Numbered from the stretch's first letter, positions 8,052 through 17,696 are shown. The stretch is 64,000 bases of DNA from Limnohabitans sp. TEGF004 (GCF_027924965.1 NZ_AP027056.1:2542001-2606000); one strand, 5' to 3'. The notes: generated by a model not told the origin, from the sequence alone. Numbers and translations: made by a program.

Positions 8052-10745
8052 ATGGAAAACTTGAGTACTTATTCGCGCTTCGTTCAACGATTACGCCGCC
8101 GCTATGCCAATGCGCTGCATTTGCTGCCGCAGGGGGCGCCTGTCTTGGCAACGATGCAGACCTGTTTTGAGGCACTGCGCCAAACCCACAGCTGCAGCGA
8201 TAGCCTGCGCATGCTGCGCCAGCTGGTGATGGAGCGTTTGGTGGTGCTGGACTGTGAGCAGAACGCCAACCTAGACACCATCACCTGCGCCGTGACCGAA
8301 TTGGGCGAGTTCACGCTCAACATGGCCTTCCAAGAAGCACAAGCCCAACTCGATGGCAACTACGGCATGCCCACCACCCCCAGCGGCGAGCGCGCCACCT
8401 TGTGGATCATCGGCATGGGCAAATTTGGCGCCCGTGAACTCAATGTATCCAGCGACATCGACCTGATTTATGTGTACGACGAAGACGGTGAAACCACTGG
8501 CTTGCCCGATGGCCGCGGACGCATCAGCAACCACGACTACTTTGCCAAAGCCGTCAAGCTCATTTACACCTTGATTGGTGACACCACCGAACACGGCTTT
8601 GTGTTTCGCATGGACTTGGCCTTGCGCCCCAACGGCAACTCGGGGCCAAGCGTGGTGTCGCGCCAATCGCTGGAAGAATATTTCTTGGTGCAAGGGCGCG
8701 AGTGGGAACGCTTTGCCTGGCTAAAGAGCCGCGTGGTCGCCCCCTTCAGCGCCAAAGCCAATGCGTTTGAGCTGCGCGACACCGTGCTGCCCTTTGTGTT
8801 CCGTCGCTATTTGGACTACAGCGTGTTTGAGTCGTTGCGCGGACTGCACCAGCAAATTCGCAAGCACTCAGTCTCACGCAGCGCAGGACGGCCTGAGCGC
8901 GCCAACGATGTGAAGCTTGCACGCGGCGGCATTCGAGAAATTGAATTCACCGTGCAGCTGCTGCAAGTGGTGCGCGGCGGCCATTTCCCTGAGCTGCGCA
9001 CACGCCCCACGCTGCAAGCCTTGCAGCGCCTGAGCCAGGCTAACCTCATGCCCGCCGCCACCGCCGATGCGCTGGCCAAAGCCTATGTGTTTTTGCGCCA
9101 AGTCGAACACCGCATTCAATACTTGGACGACCAACAAACCCATGCACTGCCCACCCACGACGAAGACCTGAATTGGATTGCGTTGACCTTGGGCTTTGGT
9201 GATGTGTGCGACTTCCTGGCACAACTCGACAGCCACCGCGAATTGGTGGCGCAAGAGTTTGACCGCTTGTTGGGCTTGGGCGAAAAAACCGAATCCAACG
9301 GCAACGGCGAATGCAAAGGCTGCACACCTAAAAACGATTACGTGGATTTGGCGTCTTTGCTGCCTGACTTGAACCCTCGTTTGCGTGAGCGCGTGAGCCA
9401 TTGGTCTGAGCAGCCACGCATGCGCGCGCTGCGTGATGACGGCGTGCAACGTTTGCTCAAACTCTTGCAGCGCACCAACGCGTGGATTGACGATGGTCGT
9501 GTGACCGAAGAAGCCGCCATACGTTGGAGCGATTGGATGGAGCCGCTGCTGCGCCGCGAAAGCTATTTGGCTCTGTTGATCGAACGTCCACGTGTGCATG
9601 AGCAACTCATGCGATTGCTGGGGCTTGCGCGTTGGCCAGCCAAGTATTTGCAACAACATCCCGGCGTGATTGATGAGTTGGCAGGTGAAGCCTTGTTGGC
9701 CGAACGCTTTGTACCAGCTGAGTTTGAGCAAGAGTTAGAGCGTCGCTTGGACTCGCTGCAAGCCACCGGACAAGCCGACGAAGAAACCCTGCTCAACTTG
9801 CTGCGCCGCGCCCACCATGCCGAAGTGTTCCGCACATTGGCGCGTGACGTGGAAGGCCGCATCACCGTCGAACAAGTGGCAGATGACTTGAGTGCCCTGG
9901 CCGACAGCGTGTTGAAAATCACCAGCCGTTGGGTGTGGCAACACTTCAAGCAACGCCATCGCGACGAACCACAATTTGCCATCCTCGCCTACGGCAAGCT
10001 CGGCGGCAAAGAGCTGGGCTACGGCAGTGACTTGGACATCGTGTTTGTGTATGAAGACGAGCACGAGCGGGCGGGCGAAATTTACGCGTCGTATGTGCGC
10101 AAACTCATCAACTGGTTGACCGTCAAAACAGGCGAAGGCGACTTGTACGAAATCGACACCGCCCTGCGACCCAACGGCAACTCAGGTCTGCTGGTGTCCA
10201 CCTTTGAGGCTTATGCCGACTACCAATGCCAACGCGGCGAAAACACCGCTTGGACTTGGGAACATCAGGCCATGACACGCGCGCGTTTTTGTCTTGGCGC
10301 ACCCGCGTTACAAGTACGTTTTGATGCCGTGCGCGCCAATGTGATCAACGCCAAGCGTGACCAAACATCACTGCAACAAGAGATTGTGGCCATGCGTGAC
10401 AAGCTGCGCGCAGCGCACACGGTGAAGCCTGATTTGTTTGATGTCAAACACAGCGCAGGCGGCATGGTGGATGTGGAGTTTGCGGTGCAGTACTTGGTGT
10501 TAGCCCATGCGCAACAACACCCCGCTTTGTTGGCCAACGTGGGCAACATTGCCTTGTTGCTCAGCGCTGAAAAAGCAGGCTTGTTGCCCGCAGGTGTGGG
10601 TGAAGCGGCAGGCAGCGCTTACCGAGAATTGCGCCGCGTGCAACACCGTGCACGCTTGGACGAGCAACCCACGCAAGTGCCAACGGCTGAACTAGAAAAA
10701 GAATGTGCGGCGATTCAGTCTTTGTGGCACGCGGTGTTTGATTGA
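8052..10745 (+). CDS. glnE: Bifunctional [glutamine synthetase] adenylyltransferase/adenylyl-removing enzyme
   Basis: GlnE modifies and demodifies glutamine synthetase in response to PII, controlling nitrogen assimilation. The protein is about 897 residues (E. coli 946) and has the duplicated architecture. The N-terminal adenylyl-removing nucleotidyltransferase half has SSDIDLIYVYDEDG, each half has an adjoining GlnD-UTase-like helical domain, and the C-terminal adenylyltransferase half has GYGSDLDIVFVYEDE. Both halves keep the acidic catalytic pairs and the LRPNGNSG motif. ATG 8052 (MENLSTYSR) is chosen; an ATG at 8028 is possible and neither has a clear ribosome-binding site. It is convergent with rfaE2, the two stop codons abutting. 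Confidence 0.95.
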   Translation: MENLSTYSRFVQRLRRRYANALHLLPQGAPVLATMQTCFEALRQTHSCSDSLRMLRQLVMERLVVLDCEQNANLDTITCAVTELGEFTLNMAFQEAQAQLDGNYGMPTTPSGERATLWIIGMGKFGARELNVSSDIDLIYVYDEDGETTGLPDGRGRISNHDYFAKAVKLIYTLIGDTTEHGFVFRMDLALRPNGNSGPSVVSRQSLEEYFLVQGREWERFAWLKSRVVAPFSAKANAFELRDTVLPFVFRRYLDYSVFESLRGLHQQIRKHSVSRSAGRPERANDVKLARGGIREIEFTVQLLQVVRGGHFPELRTRPTLQALQRLSQANLMPAATADALAKAYVFLRQVEHRIQYLDDQQTHALPTHDEDLNWIALTLGFGDVCDFLAQLDSHRELVAQEFDRLLGLGEKTESNGNGECKGCTPKNDYVDLASLLPDLNPRLRERVSHWSEQPRMRALRDDGVQRLLKLLQRTNAWIDDGRVTEEAAIRWSDWMEPLLRRESYLALLIERPRVHEQLMRLLGLARWPAKYLQQHPGVIDELAGEALLAERFVPAEFEQELERRLDSLQATGQADEETLLNLLRRAHHAEVFRTLARDVEGRITVEQVADDLSALADSVLKITSRWVWQHFKQRHRDEPQFAILAYGKLGGKELGYGSDLDIVFVYEDEHERAGEIYASYVRKLINWLTVKTGEGDLYEIDTALRPNGNSGLLVSTFEAYADYQCQRGENTAWTWEHQAMTRARFCLGAPALQVRFDAVRANVINAKRDQTSLQQEIVAMRDKLRAAHTVKPDLFDVKHSAGGMVDVEFAVQYLVLAHAQQHPALLANVGNIALLLSAEKAGLLPAGVGEAAGSAYRELRRVQHRARLDEQPTQVPTAELEKECAAIQSLWHAVFD

Positions 10746-11249
10746 TTAGCCTTGACGAATCTTCTTCACCAAGGCGGTGGTGGAGTAGCCGTCGACAAAC
10801 GGAATCGCTTGGGCGCGACCACCGTAGGCCAGCACCACTTGGGTTTCGGCCAGTTTGCTCATGTCGTAGTCGCCACCTTTGACCAACACATCCGGTCGCA
10901 ACTCGGTGATGAGCTCCAAGGGTGTGTCTTCGTCAAACCAAGTCACCAAGCTCACTGACTCTAAGGCCGCCATCAAAGCAGCGCGGTCGAGCTCGTTGTT
11001 CAGCGGACGGTCTGGGCCTTTGCCCAAGCGGCGTGCAGAGGCATCGCTGTTCAAAGCCACCACCAAACTGCCACCTAAGCTGCGGGCTTGTGCCAAGTAC
11101 GAGGCATGACCTCGGTGCAACACATCAAACACCCCGTTGGTGAACACCACAGGTCCTTGGGTGCGTAAGGCCGCCACGCGTTGCACGGCGTCTTGACGCG
11201 AAGCCAACTTGGATAAAAAAGCAGGAGGGAACAAAGTGGTGTCGGTCAT
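10746..11249 (-). CDS. rfaE2: D-glycero-beta-D-manno-heptose 1-phosphate adenylyltransferase
   Basis: Cytidylyltransferase-fold enzyme of 167 residues that makes ADP-D-glycero-beta-D-manno-heptose for the LPS inner core. The nucleotide-binding signature FTNGVFDVLHRGH (HxGH in the form HRGH) is at about 36-48, followed by ALNSDAS and a C-terminal YSTTALVKKI. It corresponds only to the HldE C-terminal domain, so the kinase (RfaE1/HldA) must be separate, as is usual in Betaproteobacteria. Confidence 0.93.
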   Translation of the reverse strand: MTDTTLFPPAFLSKLASRQDAVQRVAALRTQGPVVFTNGVFDVLHRGHASYLAQARSLGGSLVVALNSDASARRLGKGPDRPLNNELDRAALMAALESVSLVTWFDEDTPLELITELRPDVLVKGGDYDMSKLAETQVVLAYGGRAQAIPFVDGYSTTALVKKIRQG

Positions 11250-11292
11250 GGTGCGCCAATTCTAGGCGGCACCCGACCGAACACGGGCAGCC

Positions 11293-12264
11293 TCAAGACC
11301 AGCCGTCGGCCTTGCTTTCAGAGCTGGTTTTGTGGCGATGCCAGTGGCTCACAGCTTCTGAAATTGAGTGCAGGTCGTGCAGCACCAGCACGCGCTCAAT
11401 CTGCCGGCGGCGCAACGCCGAAGCACCGCCGCCCACCCACACCTCAACCGAGTCGGGCAACAGCAGATTGAGTTCCATCAAACCGTCGACCACATGGTTG
11501 GGGTTCATGTTGACGCTGAAACTCAAAGCCACCACATCGGCGGCATGGGCAATGGCCGCTTGGGCGATGTCGCGCACCGGCGTTTGCGTGCCCAACGACA
11601 CGCAACGGCAACCTTGCAAAGTCAGCAAACTCTCCACCATCAACAAACCCAAACCGTGGGCCTCTTGTGGGAACGTGGTCAGCAAAACAACCGGCTCGCC
11701 GCCACCTTCGGGCTTGGGGATTGCCACAATGGCTTGGCGCATCAGGCTGCTGACGCACTCGGTGAACAAATGTTCTTCATGCACCGCCAGCTCCCCCCGC
11801 GCCCATGTCTCGCCCACCATGAACGTGAGTGGCGCCACCACCTCGGTCACAAAATATTGCAAGCCGTGCTGAGAGAGGGTTTTGAACAACTCGCGACGCA
11901 TGCCCTCATGGTCTTGGGTTTGCAACATGGCAATGTAGGCCACCAAGTCTTGGCGAATGTGGGCGGCTTCCATCGCGCGACCGGTTTGCAGAGTGGCTTC
12001 GCCGCGGCTCAGGTGTTGCAAAGCATCGATGGTCAACGCCACGATGCGGCCTGGGCGATGGCCTTGGTCCATCAAACGTTTGATGACACGCAATTTTTCC
12101 ACTTGCGCCATGGGGTAGATGCGCTCGCCGTTAGCATCACGTCCTGGAACTGGAAAGCCATAGCGACGCTCCCATACACGGAGTGTGTCTTTGCCAATCC
12201 CGGTGTCGCGCTCAACAGCGGAGATGGAGAGTGTCATTTGCGAATGGTCATCACGTGAATTCAT
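11293..12264 (-). CDS. MerR-family regulator with B12-binding photosensor domain (LitR/CarH type)
   Basis: A 323-residue transcriptional regulator. The MerR-type HTH is at about residues 11-75 (DTLRVWERRYGFP). The C-terminal cobalamin module is complete: the Wx9EH motif has W154, E164 and H165, and E-x-H-x-x-G has candidate lower axial ligand H203. In characterised LitR/CarH proteins adenosylcobalamin is the light sensor and the dark-form repressor releases DNA on illumination. ATG 12264 follows GGGGGA at 9 bases; an in-frame ATG at 12237 is weaker. Divergent transcription from the glutathione-peroxidase/lipid operon about 100 bases away makes that operon its likely target (inference). Confidence 0.9.
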   Translation of the reverse strand: MNSRDDHSQMTLSISAVERDTGIGKDTLRVWERRYGFPVPGRDANGERIYPMAQVEKLRVIKRLMDQGHRPGRIVALTIDALQHLSRGEATLQTGRAMEAAHIRQDLVAYIAMLQTQDHEGMRRELFKTLSQHGLQYFVTEVVAPLTFMVGETWARGELAVHEEHLFTECVSSLMRQAIVAIPKPEGGGEPVVLLTTFPQEAHGLGLLMVESLLTLQGCRCVSLGTQTPVRDIAQAAIAHAADVVALSFSVNMNPNHVVDGLMELNLLLPDSVEVWVGGGASALRRRQIERVLVLHDLHSISEAVSHWHRHKTSSESKADGWS

Positions 12265-12363
12265 AAGTTGAAATCCCCCGGTGGTCAGCGTGGAGAATGG
12301 ATCTGTCTTGGACAGAAGTGCAATACTTCGCAAAGATTGTGTACGAACTAGGAGGGCTTTGAA

Positions 12364-12966
12364 ATGAACCCACGCAACATTTTTATAGTGGTTTGCCTCA
12401 TGGCCAGCATGGGCGTCGCCCACAGCGCAGCTGACGCTGGCACTTTCACAGCAGCCACTTGCCCAGCTGTGTTGCAGCACACGGTGGCTCGCCTGCAAGA
12501 CGAAAAGCCACAAAATCTGTGCCAATACGCCGGTCAAGTGGTGGTGGTGGTCAACACCGCCAGCTTTTGCGGCTTCACGTCGCAGTACAAAGGGCTAGAA
12601 GCTCTGCACGCCAAATACAAGGACAAAGGGTTGGTAGTGCTCGGGTTTCCGAGCAACGATTTTTCGCAAGAACCCGAAAGCAACGCCAAAATTGCAGACT
12701 TCTGCGAAAACACCTTTGGCGTGAAGTTCCCCATGTTTGTGAAGACCACCGTCAAGGGTTCGGGTGCTTTGCCTTTGTTCAAGCAGTTGGCCGAACAAAC
12801 TGGCACCACCCCCAAGTGGAATTTCTACAAATACATCATCAGCCGTGACGGCAAAACCATCAAAAGCTTCAGCAGCATGACCAACCCGCAAGATAAAAGT
12901 TTCGTCCAAGAAATCGAAAAACAACTCGTCGAAAAGCAAGCCATCGTGAAGGGCTCTGCGTCATGA
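12364..12966 (+). CDS. Exported glutathione peroxidase-family protein
   Basis: A 200-residue thiol peroxidase with an N-terminal signal peptide (about residues 1-22), so periplasmic rather than the usual cytoplasmic location. The peroxidatic site is Cys69 in NTASFCGFTSQY; the family's FPSNDFSQEP segment and the catalytic Trp in TPKWNFYKY are present. Bacterial members usually reduce lipid or organic hydroperoxides with thioredoxin-like donors. First gene of a tight operon, preceded by AGGAGG at about 8 bases; its stop overlaps the next start (ATGA). Together with lipid-modifying neighbours it suggests repair of oxidised lipids. Confidence 0.9.
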   Translation: MNPRNIFIVVCLMASMGVAHSAADAGTFTAATCPAVLQHTVARLQDEKPQNLCQYAGQVVVVVNTASFCGFTSQYKGLEALHAKYKDKGLVVLGFPSNDFSQEPESNAKIADFCENTFGVKFPMFVKTTVKGSGALPLFKQLAEQTGTTPKWNFYKYIISRDGKTIKSFSSMTNPQDKSFVQEIEKQLVEKQAIVKGSAS

Positions 12967-14255
12967 AGCCACGCATCGCCATTGTGGGCTCAGGTATTTC
13001 AGGTCTGTCGGCGGCACACCATTTGCACGGGGCAGCCGACATCACTTTGTTTGAAGCGGGCGACTATTTCGGGGGCCACACACACACCGTCGACGTGACC
13101 TTGCCCACGCCGACAGGCACACAAACACACGGCGTAGACACGGGGTTTTTGGTTTACAACGAACGCACGTATCCGGGGCTGATTGCCTTGTTTGAAGAGC
13201 TGCAAGTCACGACTGTTAAATCAGACATGTCGTTTTCGGTGCAAGTGCCGCACGCGAACGGCAAAGGCGCTTTGGAATGGAACGGCGCCAACCTCAACAC
13301 CGTGTTTGCACAACGCAGCAATGTGTTCAAGCCCAGCTTCTTGCGCATGCTGCGCGATGTGATGCGCTTCAACACCCTCGCCACCGAGCTGGCCGAGCGC
13401 AACCAAGACCACGAACTGGCCCAACCCCTGAGCGGCTTTTTGTTCTCACACAAATTCAGCGATGCGTTTCGTGACTGGTATTTGTTGCCCATGCTAGGTT
13501 GCATCTGGAGCTGCCCGACGGACCAAATGCTGAAGTTTCCTGTGGCCACCATGATTCGGTTTTGCCACAACCACGGGCTGATTCAAGTCAACAACCGTCC
13601 CCAGTGGTACACGGTGGCAGGCGGCGCACGCCACTATGTCGACAAGATTTTGGCGCGTATTCCCGACAAACGCCTCAACAGCCCCGTGCTCAAAATTGAA
13701 CGCGACGCGCACAGCGTGACGGTGCAGACGCATGGGCGCAATGAGCGATTTGACCAAGTGATTTTGGCCACCCATGCCGACCAATCACTGGCCATGCTGG
13801 CCGAGCCCACGGCACAAGAACAGGCCACGCTCAGCGCCATTCGCTACCACCCCAACCGCGCGGTGCTGCACACCGACACCTCGGTGATGCCGCAGACAAA
13901 ACTGGCATGGGCCGCCTGGAACTACGAGCGTGCCGCGCACAGCAGCACCGAGTCCACCCGTGTGTGTTTGCACTATTGGCTCAACTTGCTGCAGCCACTG
14001 CCTTTTAGCCAAGATGTGATCGTGTCGCTCAACCCTGTTCGCGAGATTGACCCCAAGCACGTGATTGGCGAATACGCTTACGCCCACCCCGTGTTTGACT
14101 TGCCCGCCATTCAAGCGCAGGCCCACATGCCACAGCTGCAAGGCCAACAACACACGTGGTTCGCCGGCGCATGGATGGGCTACGGCTTCCATGAAGACGG
14201 CTTCAAAGCTGGGCGTGATGCCGCACAGAACTTATTGGCCAGCCTGGCACCATGA
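12963..14255 (+). CDS. FAD-dependent amine-oxidase-like oxidoreductase
   Basis: Flavoprotein of 430 residues with an N-terminal Rossmann dinucleotide-binding motif (GSGISGLSAAHHL, about 8-20) and the downstream FEAGDYFGGHTHTVDV stretch typical of protoporphyrinogen-oxidase/amine-oxidase-like proteins; the C-terminal FAD-contact region is AGAWMGYGFHEDG. This family is regularly found with DUF1365 and CFA-like methyltransferase genes, where it is thought to act in fatty-acyl modification (furan fatty acid routes in Rhodobacter are the nearest described case). It overlaps both neighbours by ATGA junctions, so translation is probably coupled. Confidence 0.88.
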   Translation: MKPRIAIVGSGISGLSAAHHLHGAADITLFEAGDYFGGHTHTVDVTLPTPTGTQTHGVDTGFLVYNERTYPGLIALFEELQVTTVKSDMSFSVQVPHANGKGALEWNGANLNTVFAQRSNVFKPSFLRMLRDVMRFNTLATELAERNQDHELAQPLSGFLFSHKFSDAFRDWYLLPMLGCIWSCPTDQMLKFPVATMIRFCHNHGLIQVNNRPQWYTVAGGARHYVDKILARIPDKRLNSPVLKIERDAHSVTVQTHGRNERFDQVILATHADQSLAMLAEPTAQEQATLSAIRYHPNRAVLHTDTSVMPQTKLAWAAWNYERAAHSSTESTRVCLHYWLNLLQPLPFSQDVIVSLNPVREIDPKHVIGEYAYAHPVFDLPAIQAQAHMPQLQGQQHTWFAGAWMGYGFHEDGFKAGRDAAQNLLASLAP

Positions 14256-15049
14256 ACCCCATGACGCACAGCCCGACTTCACCCGCCAGTGAAATATCCA
14301 AAGCCATGATTGGCTTTGGCCAAGTGCGTCACACGCGTTTGCGACCCAAGGTGCATGCGTTCAACTACAGCACCTTCTTTTTAATGCTGCCCATGCGCAC
14401 ACTGCGCAGCTCGGGCGATGCGGTGTTGCCCATCAACCGCGCAGGGGCCATCAGCTTTCACGACACCGACCATGGCGATGGCCGCGGCGCTCAGTCAGGG
14501 GGAGCATTGGCGTGGTTGGATGAACTGCTGCAAGACGCGGGCATTCTGGATGCCACGGGCGAGACCTGGCTGCATTGCTACCCCCGCGTGCTGGGCTACA
14601 CCTTCAAGCCCGTGAGTTTTTGGTATTGCCACGCCGCCGACAACACCCTACGCGCCATCGTGGTGGAGGTGAACAACACCTTTGGTGAACGTCATTGCTA
14701 CTTGTTAGACCGTCCGCAATACGGTGTCGAACAACGTGCCGACAAAGTGTTTCATGTGTCACCGTTTTGTGCTGTGCAGGGCGACTACCGCTTTCGCTTC
14801 ATGCGCACCGCCGACCACACCGTGGCACGCGTGGACCACGACGATGCGCAAGGCCCATTGATTGAAACCAGCGTGAGCGGCCTGCTCAAGCCCATCACCC
14901 GCGATGAGTTGCGCCACGCCCTGTGGGGCTACCCGCTGATGACCTTGATGGTGATGCTGCGCATCCACTGGCAAGCCTTCAAGTTGTGGCGCAAGCGTGT
15001 GCCGTTTTTTACCAAGCCCGCGCCGCCCAAAGATTTTGTAACCCGTTGA
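14252..15049 (+). CDS. DUF1365-family protein
   Basis: A 265-residue protein of the DUF1365 family, recognised by the N-terminal GQVRHTRLRPKVHAFNYS segment, the YPRVLGYTFKPVSFWYCH block (about 110-127) and the C-terminal YPLMTLMVMLRIHWQA. It begins inside the stop of the preceding flavoprotein gene and is followed after 19 bases by the CFA-like methyltransferase. Family members sit almost invariably between these two partners, implying a shared step in unsaturated fatty-acid modification, but the chemistry is not established from sequence. Confidence 0.88.
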   Translation: MNPMTHSPTSPASEISKAMIGFGQVRHTRLRPKVHAFNYSTFFLMLPMRTLRSSGDAVLPINRAGAISFHDTDHGDGRGAQSGGALAWLDELLQDAGILDATGETWLHCYPRVLGYTFKPVSFWYCHAADNTLRAIVVEVNNTFGERHCYLLDRPQYGVEQRADKVFHVSPFCAVQGDYRFRFMRTADHTVARVDHDDAQGPLIETSVSGLLKPITRDELRHALWGYPLMTLMVMLRIHWQAFKLWRKRVPFFTKPAPPKDFVTR

Positions 15050-15068
15050 ACCGATTCACAGCCCAGCC

Positions 15069-16304
15069 ATGACCACCTCCACGACCTCGGCCCCCGTCCG
15101 CTCTGCCCCACAAGACATGCCCGCTGCTGCGCGACGCGTGTTGAGCTTGCTGCAACGTTTGCAACACGGCACCTTGCATGTGCAATGGCCCGATGGCAGT
15201 GTGGCGCAATACGGCGCAACACCTGCCTCTGGCCCTGCTCTCAACGCCACCTTGCATTTGCACAGCTATGCGCCGCTCACGCAAGCCTTGAAATCAGGCG
15301 ACATTGGCTTTGCCGAAAGCTACATCGCGGGCGAGTGGACCACCAACAATTTGTCTGAGCTGTTGCAGCTCTTGGTGGCCAACCGCCGTGACATGGACGA
15401 GCTGATTTTTGGCAGCTGGCTGGGCCGCTTGTTTTACCGCGTGCGCCACCTGTTGCATCGCAATACGCGCAGCAACAGCAAGAAAAACATCCATGCGCAT
15501 TACGACTTGGGCAACGCGTTTTATGAGCTGTGGCTTGACCCCACCATGAACTACTCGTCGGCTTGGTTTGACAACGACCGTGCCAAACCCATGGCCGAAG
15601 CACAGACTGCCAAAGTCCGCCGCGCCCTGCGCATGGTCGACGCCAAAGCGGGCGACCGCATTCTAGAAATCGGCTGCGGCTGGGGCGCTCTGGCCGAGTT
15701 GGGTGGAAAAGAATTTGGCGCACGCATGAGTGGCGTGACCTTGAGCCACGAGCAACTGGCCTTCGCCAACCAACGCATGCAAAAGCTGGGCTTGGCAAGC
15801 ACCAGCGACTTGCGCCTGCAAGACTACCGCGACATCGACGATGGCCCTTATGACGCCATTTGCTCCATCGAAATGCTGGAAGCGGTTGGCCAAGAATATT
15901 GGCCCACGTATTTCGAGAGCGTGGCGCGCTTGCTCAAGTCGGGCGGCAAAGCTTGCGTCCAAACCATCGTGATCGATGACGCGCTGTTTGACCGCTACGT
16001 GAAAAGCACCGACTTCATTCAGCAATACATCTTCCCCGGTGGCTGCTTGCCCTGCCCGCGCGAGTTCCGCGCGCACGCCGAGCGCGCAGGCCTGAAGGTA
16101 ATCGACGAGCTGGCCTTTGGACTTGACTACGCCGAGACTTTGCGCCGCTGGCGTCACCAGTTCATGACCGATAAAGCGCAGGTGTTGCAGCTCGGCTTTG
16201 ATGAACGCTTTGTTCGCATTTGGGAGTTTTACCTCGCCTACTGCGAGGCGGCGTTTGAGCAGCACAACACCGACGTGTTGCAATTCACCTTGGTCAAACC
16301 ATGA
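15069..16304 (+). CDS. Cyclopropane-fatty-acyl-phospholipid synthase family methyltransferase
   Basis: A 411-residue SAM-dependent methyltransferase. N-terminal lipid-binding-like region (about 1-130), then the class I SAM fold with motif I ILEIGCGWGALAE and the family-typical GVTLSHEQLAFANQRM. The segment HYDLGNAFYELWLDP is the CFA-synthase substrate-loop signature, and FIQQYIFPGGCLP is also conserved. It transfers a methyl or methylene group to a membrane-lipid double bond. Whether it makes a cyclopropane or, as in UfaM-type enzymes, a methylated furan-fatty-acid precursor cannot be told; the neighbourhood favours the latter (inference). Confidence 0.9.
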   Translation: MTTSTTSAPVRSAPQDMPAAARRVLSLLQRLQHGTLHVQWPDGSVAQYGATPASGPALNATLHLHSYAPLTQALKSGDIGFAESYIAGEWTTNNLSELLQLLVANRRDMDELIFGSWLGRLFYRVRHLLHRNTRSNSKKNIHAHYDLGNAFYELWLDPTMNYSSAWFDNDRAKPMAEAQTAKVRRALRMVDAKAGDRILEIGCGWGALAELGGKEFGARMSGVTLSHEQLAFANQRMQKLGLASTSDLRLQDYRDIDDGPYDAICSIEMLEAVGQEYWPTYFESVARLLKSGGKACVQTIVIDDALFDRYVKSTDFIQQYIFPGGCLPCPREFRAHAERAGLKVIDELAFGLDYAETLRRWRHQFMTDKAQVLQLGFDERFVRIWEFYLAYCEAAFEQHNTDVLQFTLVKP

Positions 16305-16879
16305 CCACACGTCGCACCGCCTTGACCTATGTGATGCATGCCGCGTTGGTCAGCGGTGCAGGGGGCCTGGCCGTGGAGGCGCACGCCAACACGTCAGCAG
16401 CGGCCCCTGGTTTTGTACGCACCTTGCTGCGTGGCACGCCACGTCTGGTTGGACAACACCGCTTCACCTATTGGGGCTTTGAGGTGTATGACGCCAGTCT
16501 GTGGGCCAGCGCCGCATTTGCCCCTGAAGACTGGGCCAAACAAACCCTGATGCTAGAGCTACGCTACTTGCGTGACTTCAAGGGCACGGACATTGCTCAA
16601 CGCTCGATGGATGAGATGCAAGGCCAGCGCGCGTTGACCACCAACCAAAAACAAAACTGGGCAGGCGTGCTTCAAACGCTCATTCCAAATGTGCGCAACG
16701 GCGAACGCATCACCGGTGTGTACGCACCCGACAAAGGCATGCAGCTGTGGCATCAAGACCGTGCTTTGGGTGAGGTGACAGACACCGAACTGGCACAACG
16801 CTTTTTCGGTATTTGGCTGGCACCCGAAACCTCGCAACGCCAACTGCGCCAACAACTTTTGGCAGGTGCACAGCTTTGA
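16301..16879 (+). CDS. Chalcone-isomerase-like exported protein
   Basis: A 192-residue protein with a Tat/Sec-like signal (RRTALTY near the N-terminus, processing probably after about residue 30) and a chalcone-isomerase-like domain: RFTYWGFEVYDASLWA at about 56-71, YLRDFKGTDIAQRS, and the C-terminal FFGIWLAPETS. Such bacterial domains are probably fatty-acid binders rather than flavonoid isomerases. ATGA overlap with the methyltransferase gene ties it to the same lipid pathway. The twin-arginine is at residues 4-5 and the hydrophobic stretch is short, so the export route is uncertain. Confidence 0.75.
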   Translation: MTTRRTALTYVMHAALVSGAGGLAVEAHANTSAAAPGFVRTLLRGTPRLVGQHRFTYWGFEVYDASLWASAAFAPEDWAKQTLMLELRYLRDFKGTDIAQRSMDEMQGQRALTTNQKQNWAGVLQTLIPNVRNGERITGVYAPDKGMQLWHQDRALGEVTDTELAQRFFGIWLAPETSQRQLRQQLLAGAQL

Positions 16880-16913
16880 TGCGCACACCCATCTTTTCAC
16901 ACAGAGCCGAGTT

Positions 16914-17696
16914 ATGAACTTTTTAAAACCACTCAATACACCCATCACCGATTGGCACGGCCGCAGCGTCTGGCTCATTGGCGCCTCCAGCGGCATTGGT
17001 TTGGCCACCGCCAAGGCCTTGCATGCCGCGGGTGCCAAAGTGGTGGTGTCGGCTCGCAAAGCTGACTTGCTGCAACAGTTTGTCGACGCGCATCCAGGTG
17101 CCCAAGCTGTGGTGTTGGATGTGAGCGATGCGGTGGCCATCACCCAAGCTGCCAAATATGTGCAAGCCCAGCAAGGCTTAGACGTGGTGATGTATTGCGC
17201 AGGCTACTACGTGCCCGTTCGCGCCAGCGACTACTCGCTGTCTGAAATGCTGCGCCACCTCGACATCAATTACACCGGTGCGCTGCGTGTCCTGGACGCT
17301 GTGTTACCGGAGTTGCTGCCACAGCAACGTGGTCACATCAGCTTTATTTCTAGCGTGGCAGGTTTTCGCGGTTTGCCGCAAAGTTTGGCGTACGGCCCCA
17401 CCAAGGCGGCACTCATCAACTTGGCTGAGGCCTTGTATTACGACGTGTCGCCGCACGGCATTGGCGTGAGCGTGATCAACCCAGGCTTTGTGGAAACACC
17501 GCTGGTGGCAGGCAATGATTTCCCCATGCCCGCGCTCATCAGCAGCACAAAAGCTGCACAAGAAATTCTCAAAGGGTGGCGCAAGGGTGAATTTCAAATT
17601 CACTTTCCCAAGCGGTTCACGCGCATGTTGTTGCTGTTGCGCATGCTGCCCTACCGCTGGTATTTCGCCTTGGTTCGCCGCGGCACGGGCATGTGA
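16914..17696 (+). CDS. Short-chain dehydrogenase/reductase
   Basis: NAD(P)-dependent SDR of about 260 residues. The cofactor motif GASSGIGLATA is near residues 22-32 and the catalytic set is in ISSVAGFRG (Ser) and YGPTK (Tyr, Lys). The C-terminal region FPKRFTRMLLLLRMLP is hydrophobic and may lie at the membrane. ATG 16914 is used; a GTG at 16866 inside the previous gene would add an unrelated-looking 16 residues. It is the sixth gene of the LitR-linked operon and its stop overlaps the next start (TGATG). The substrate is probably a lipid-derived alcohol or ketone (inference). Confidence 0.88.
   Translation: MNFLKPLNTPITDWHGRSVWLIGASSGIGLATAKALHAAGAKVVVSARKADLLQQFVDAHPGAQAVVLDVSDAVAITQAAKYVQAQQGLDVVMYCAGYYVPVRASDYSLSEMLRHLDINYTGALRVLDAVLPELLPQQRGHISFISSVAGFRGLPQSLAYGPTKAALINLAEALYYDVSPHGIGVSVINPGFVETPLVAGNDFPMPALISSTKAAQEILKGWRKGEFQIHFPKRFTRMLLLLRMLPYRWYFALVRRGTGM

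Noticed and set aside
8874..9731. 285-codon open frame antisense to glnE
   Set aside because: Entirely within a well-conserved glnE; composition is typical of antisense frames in GC-rich codons.
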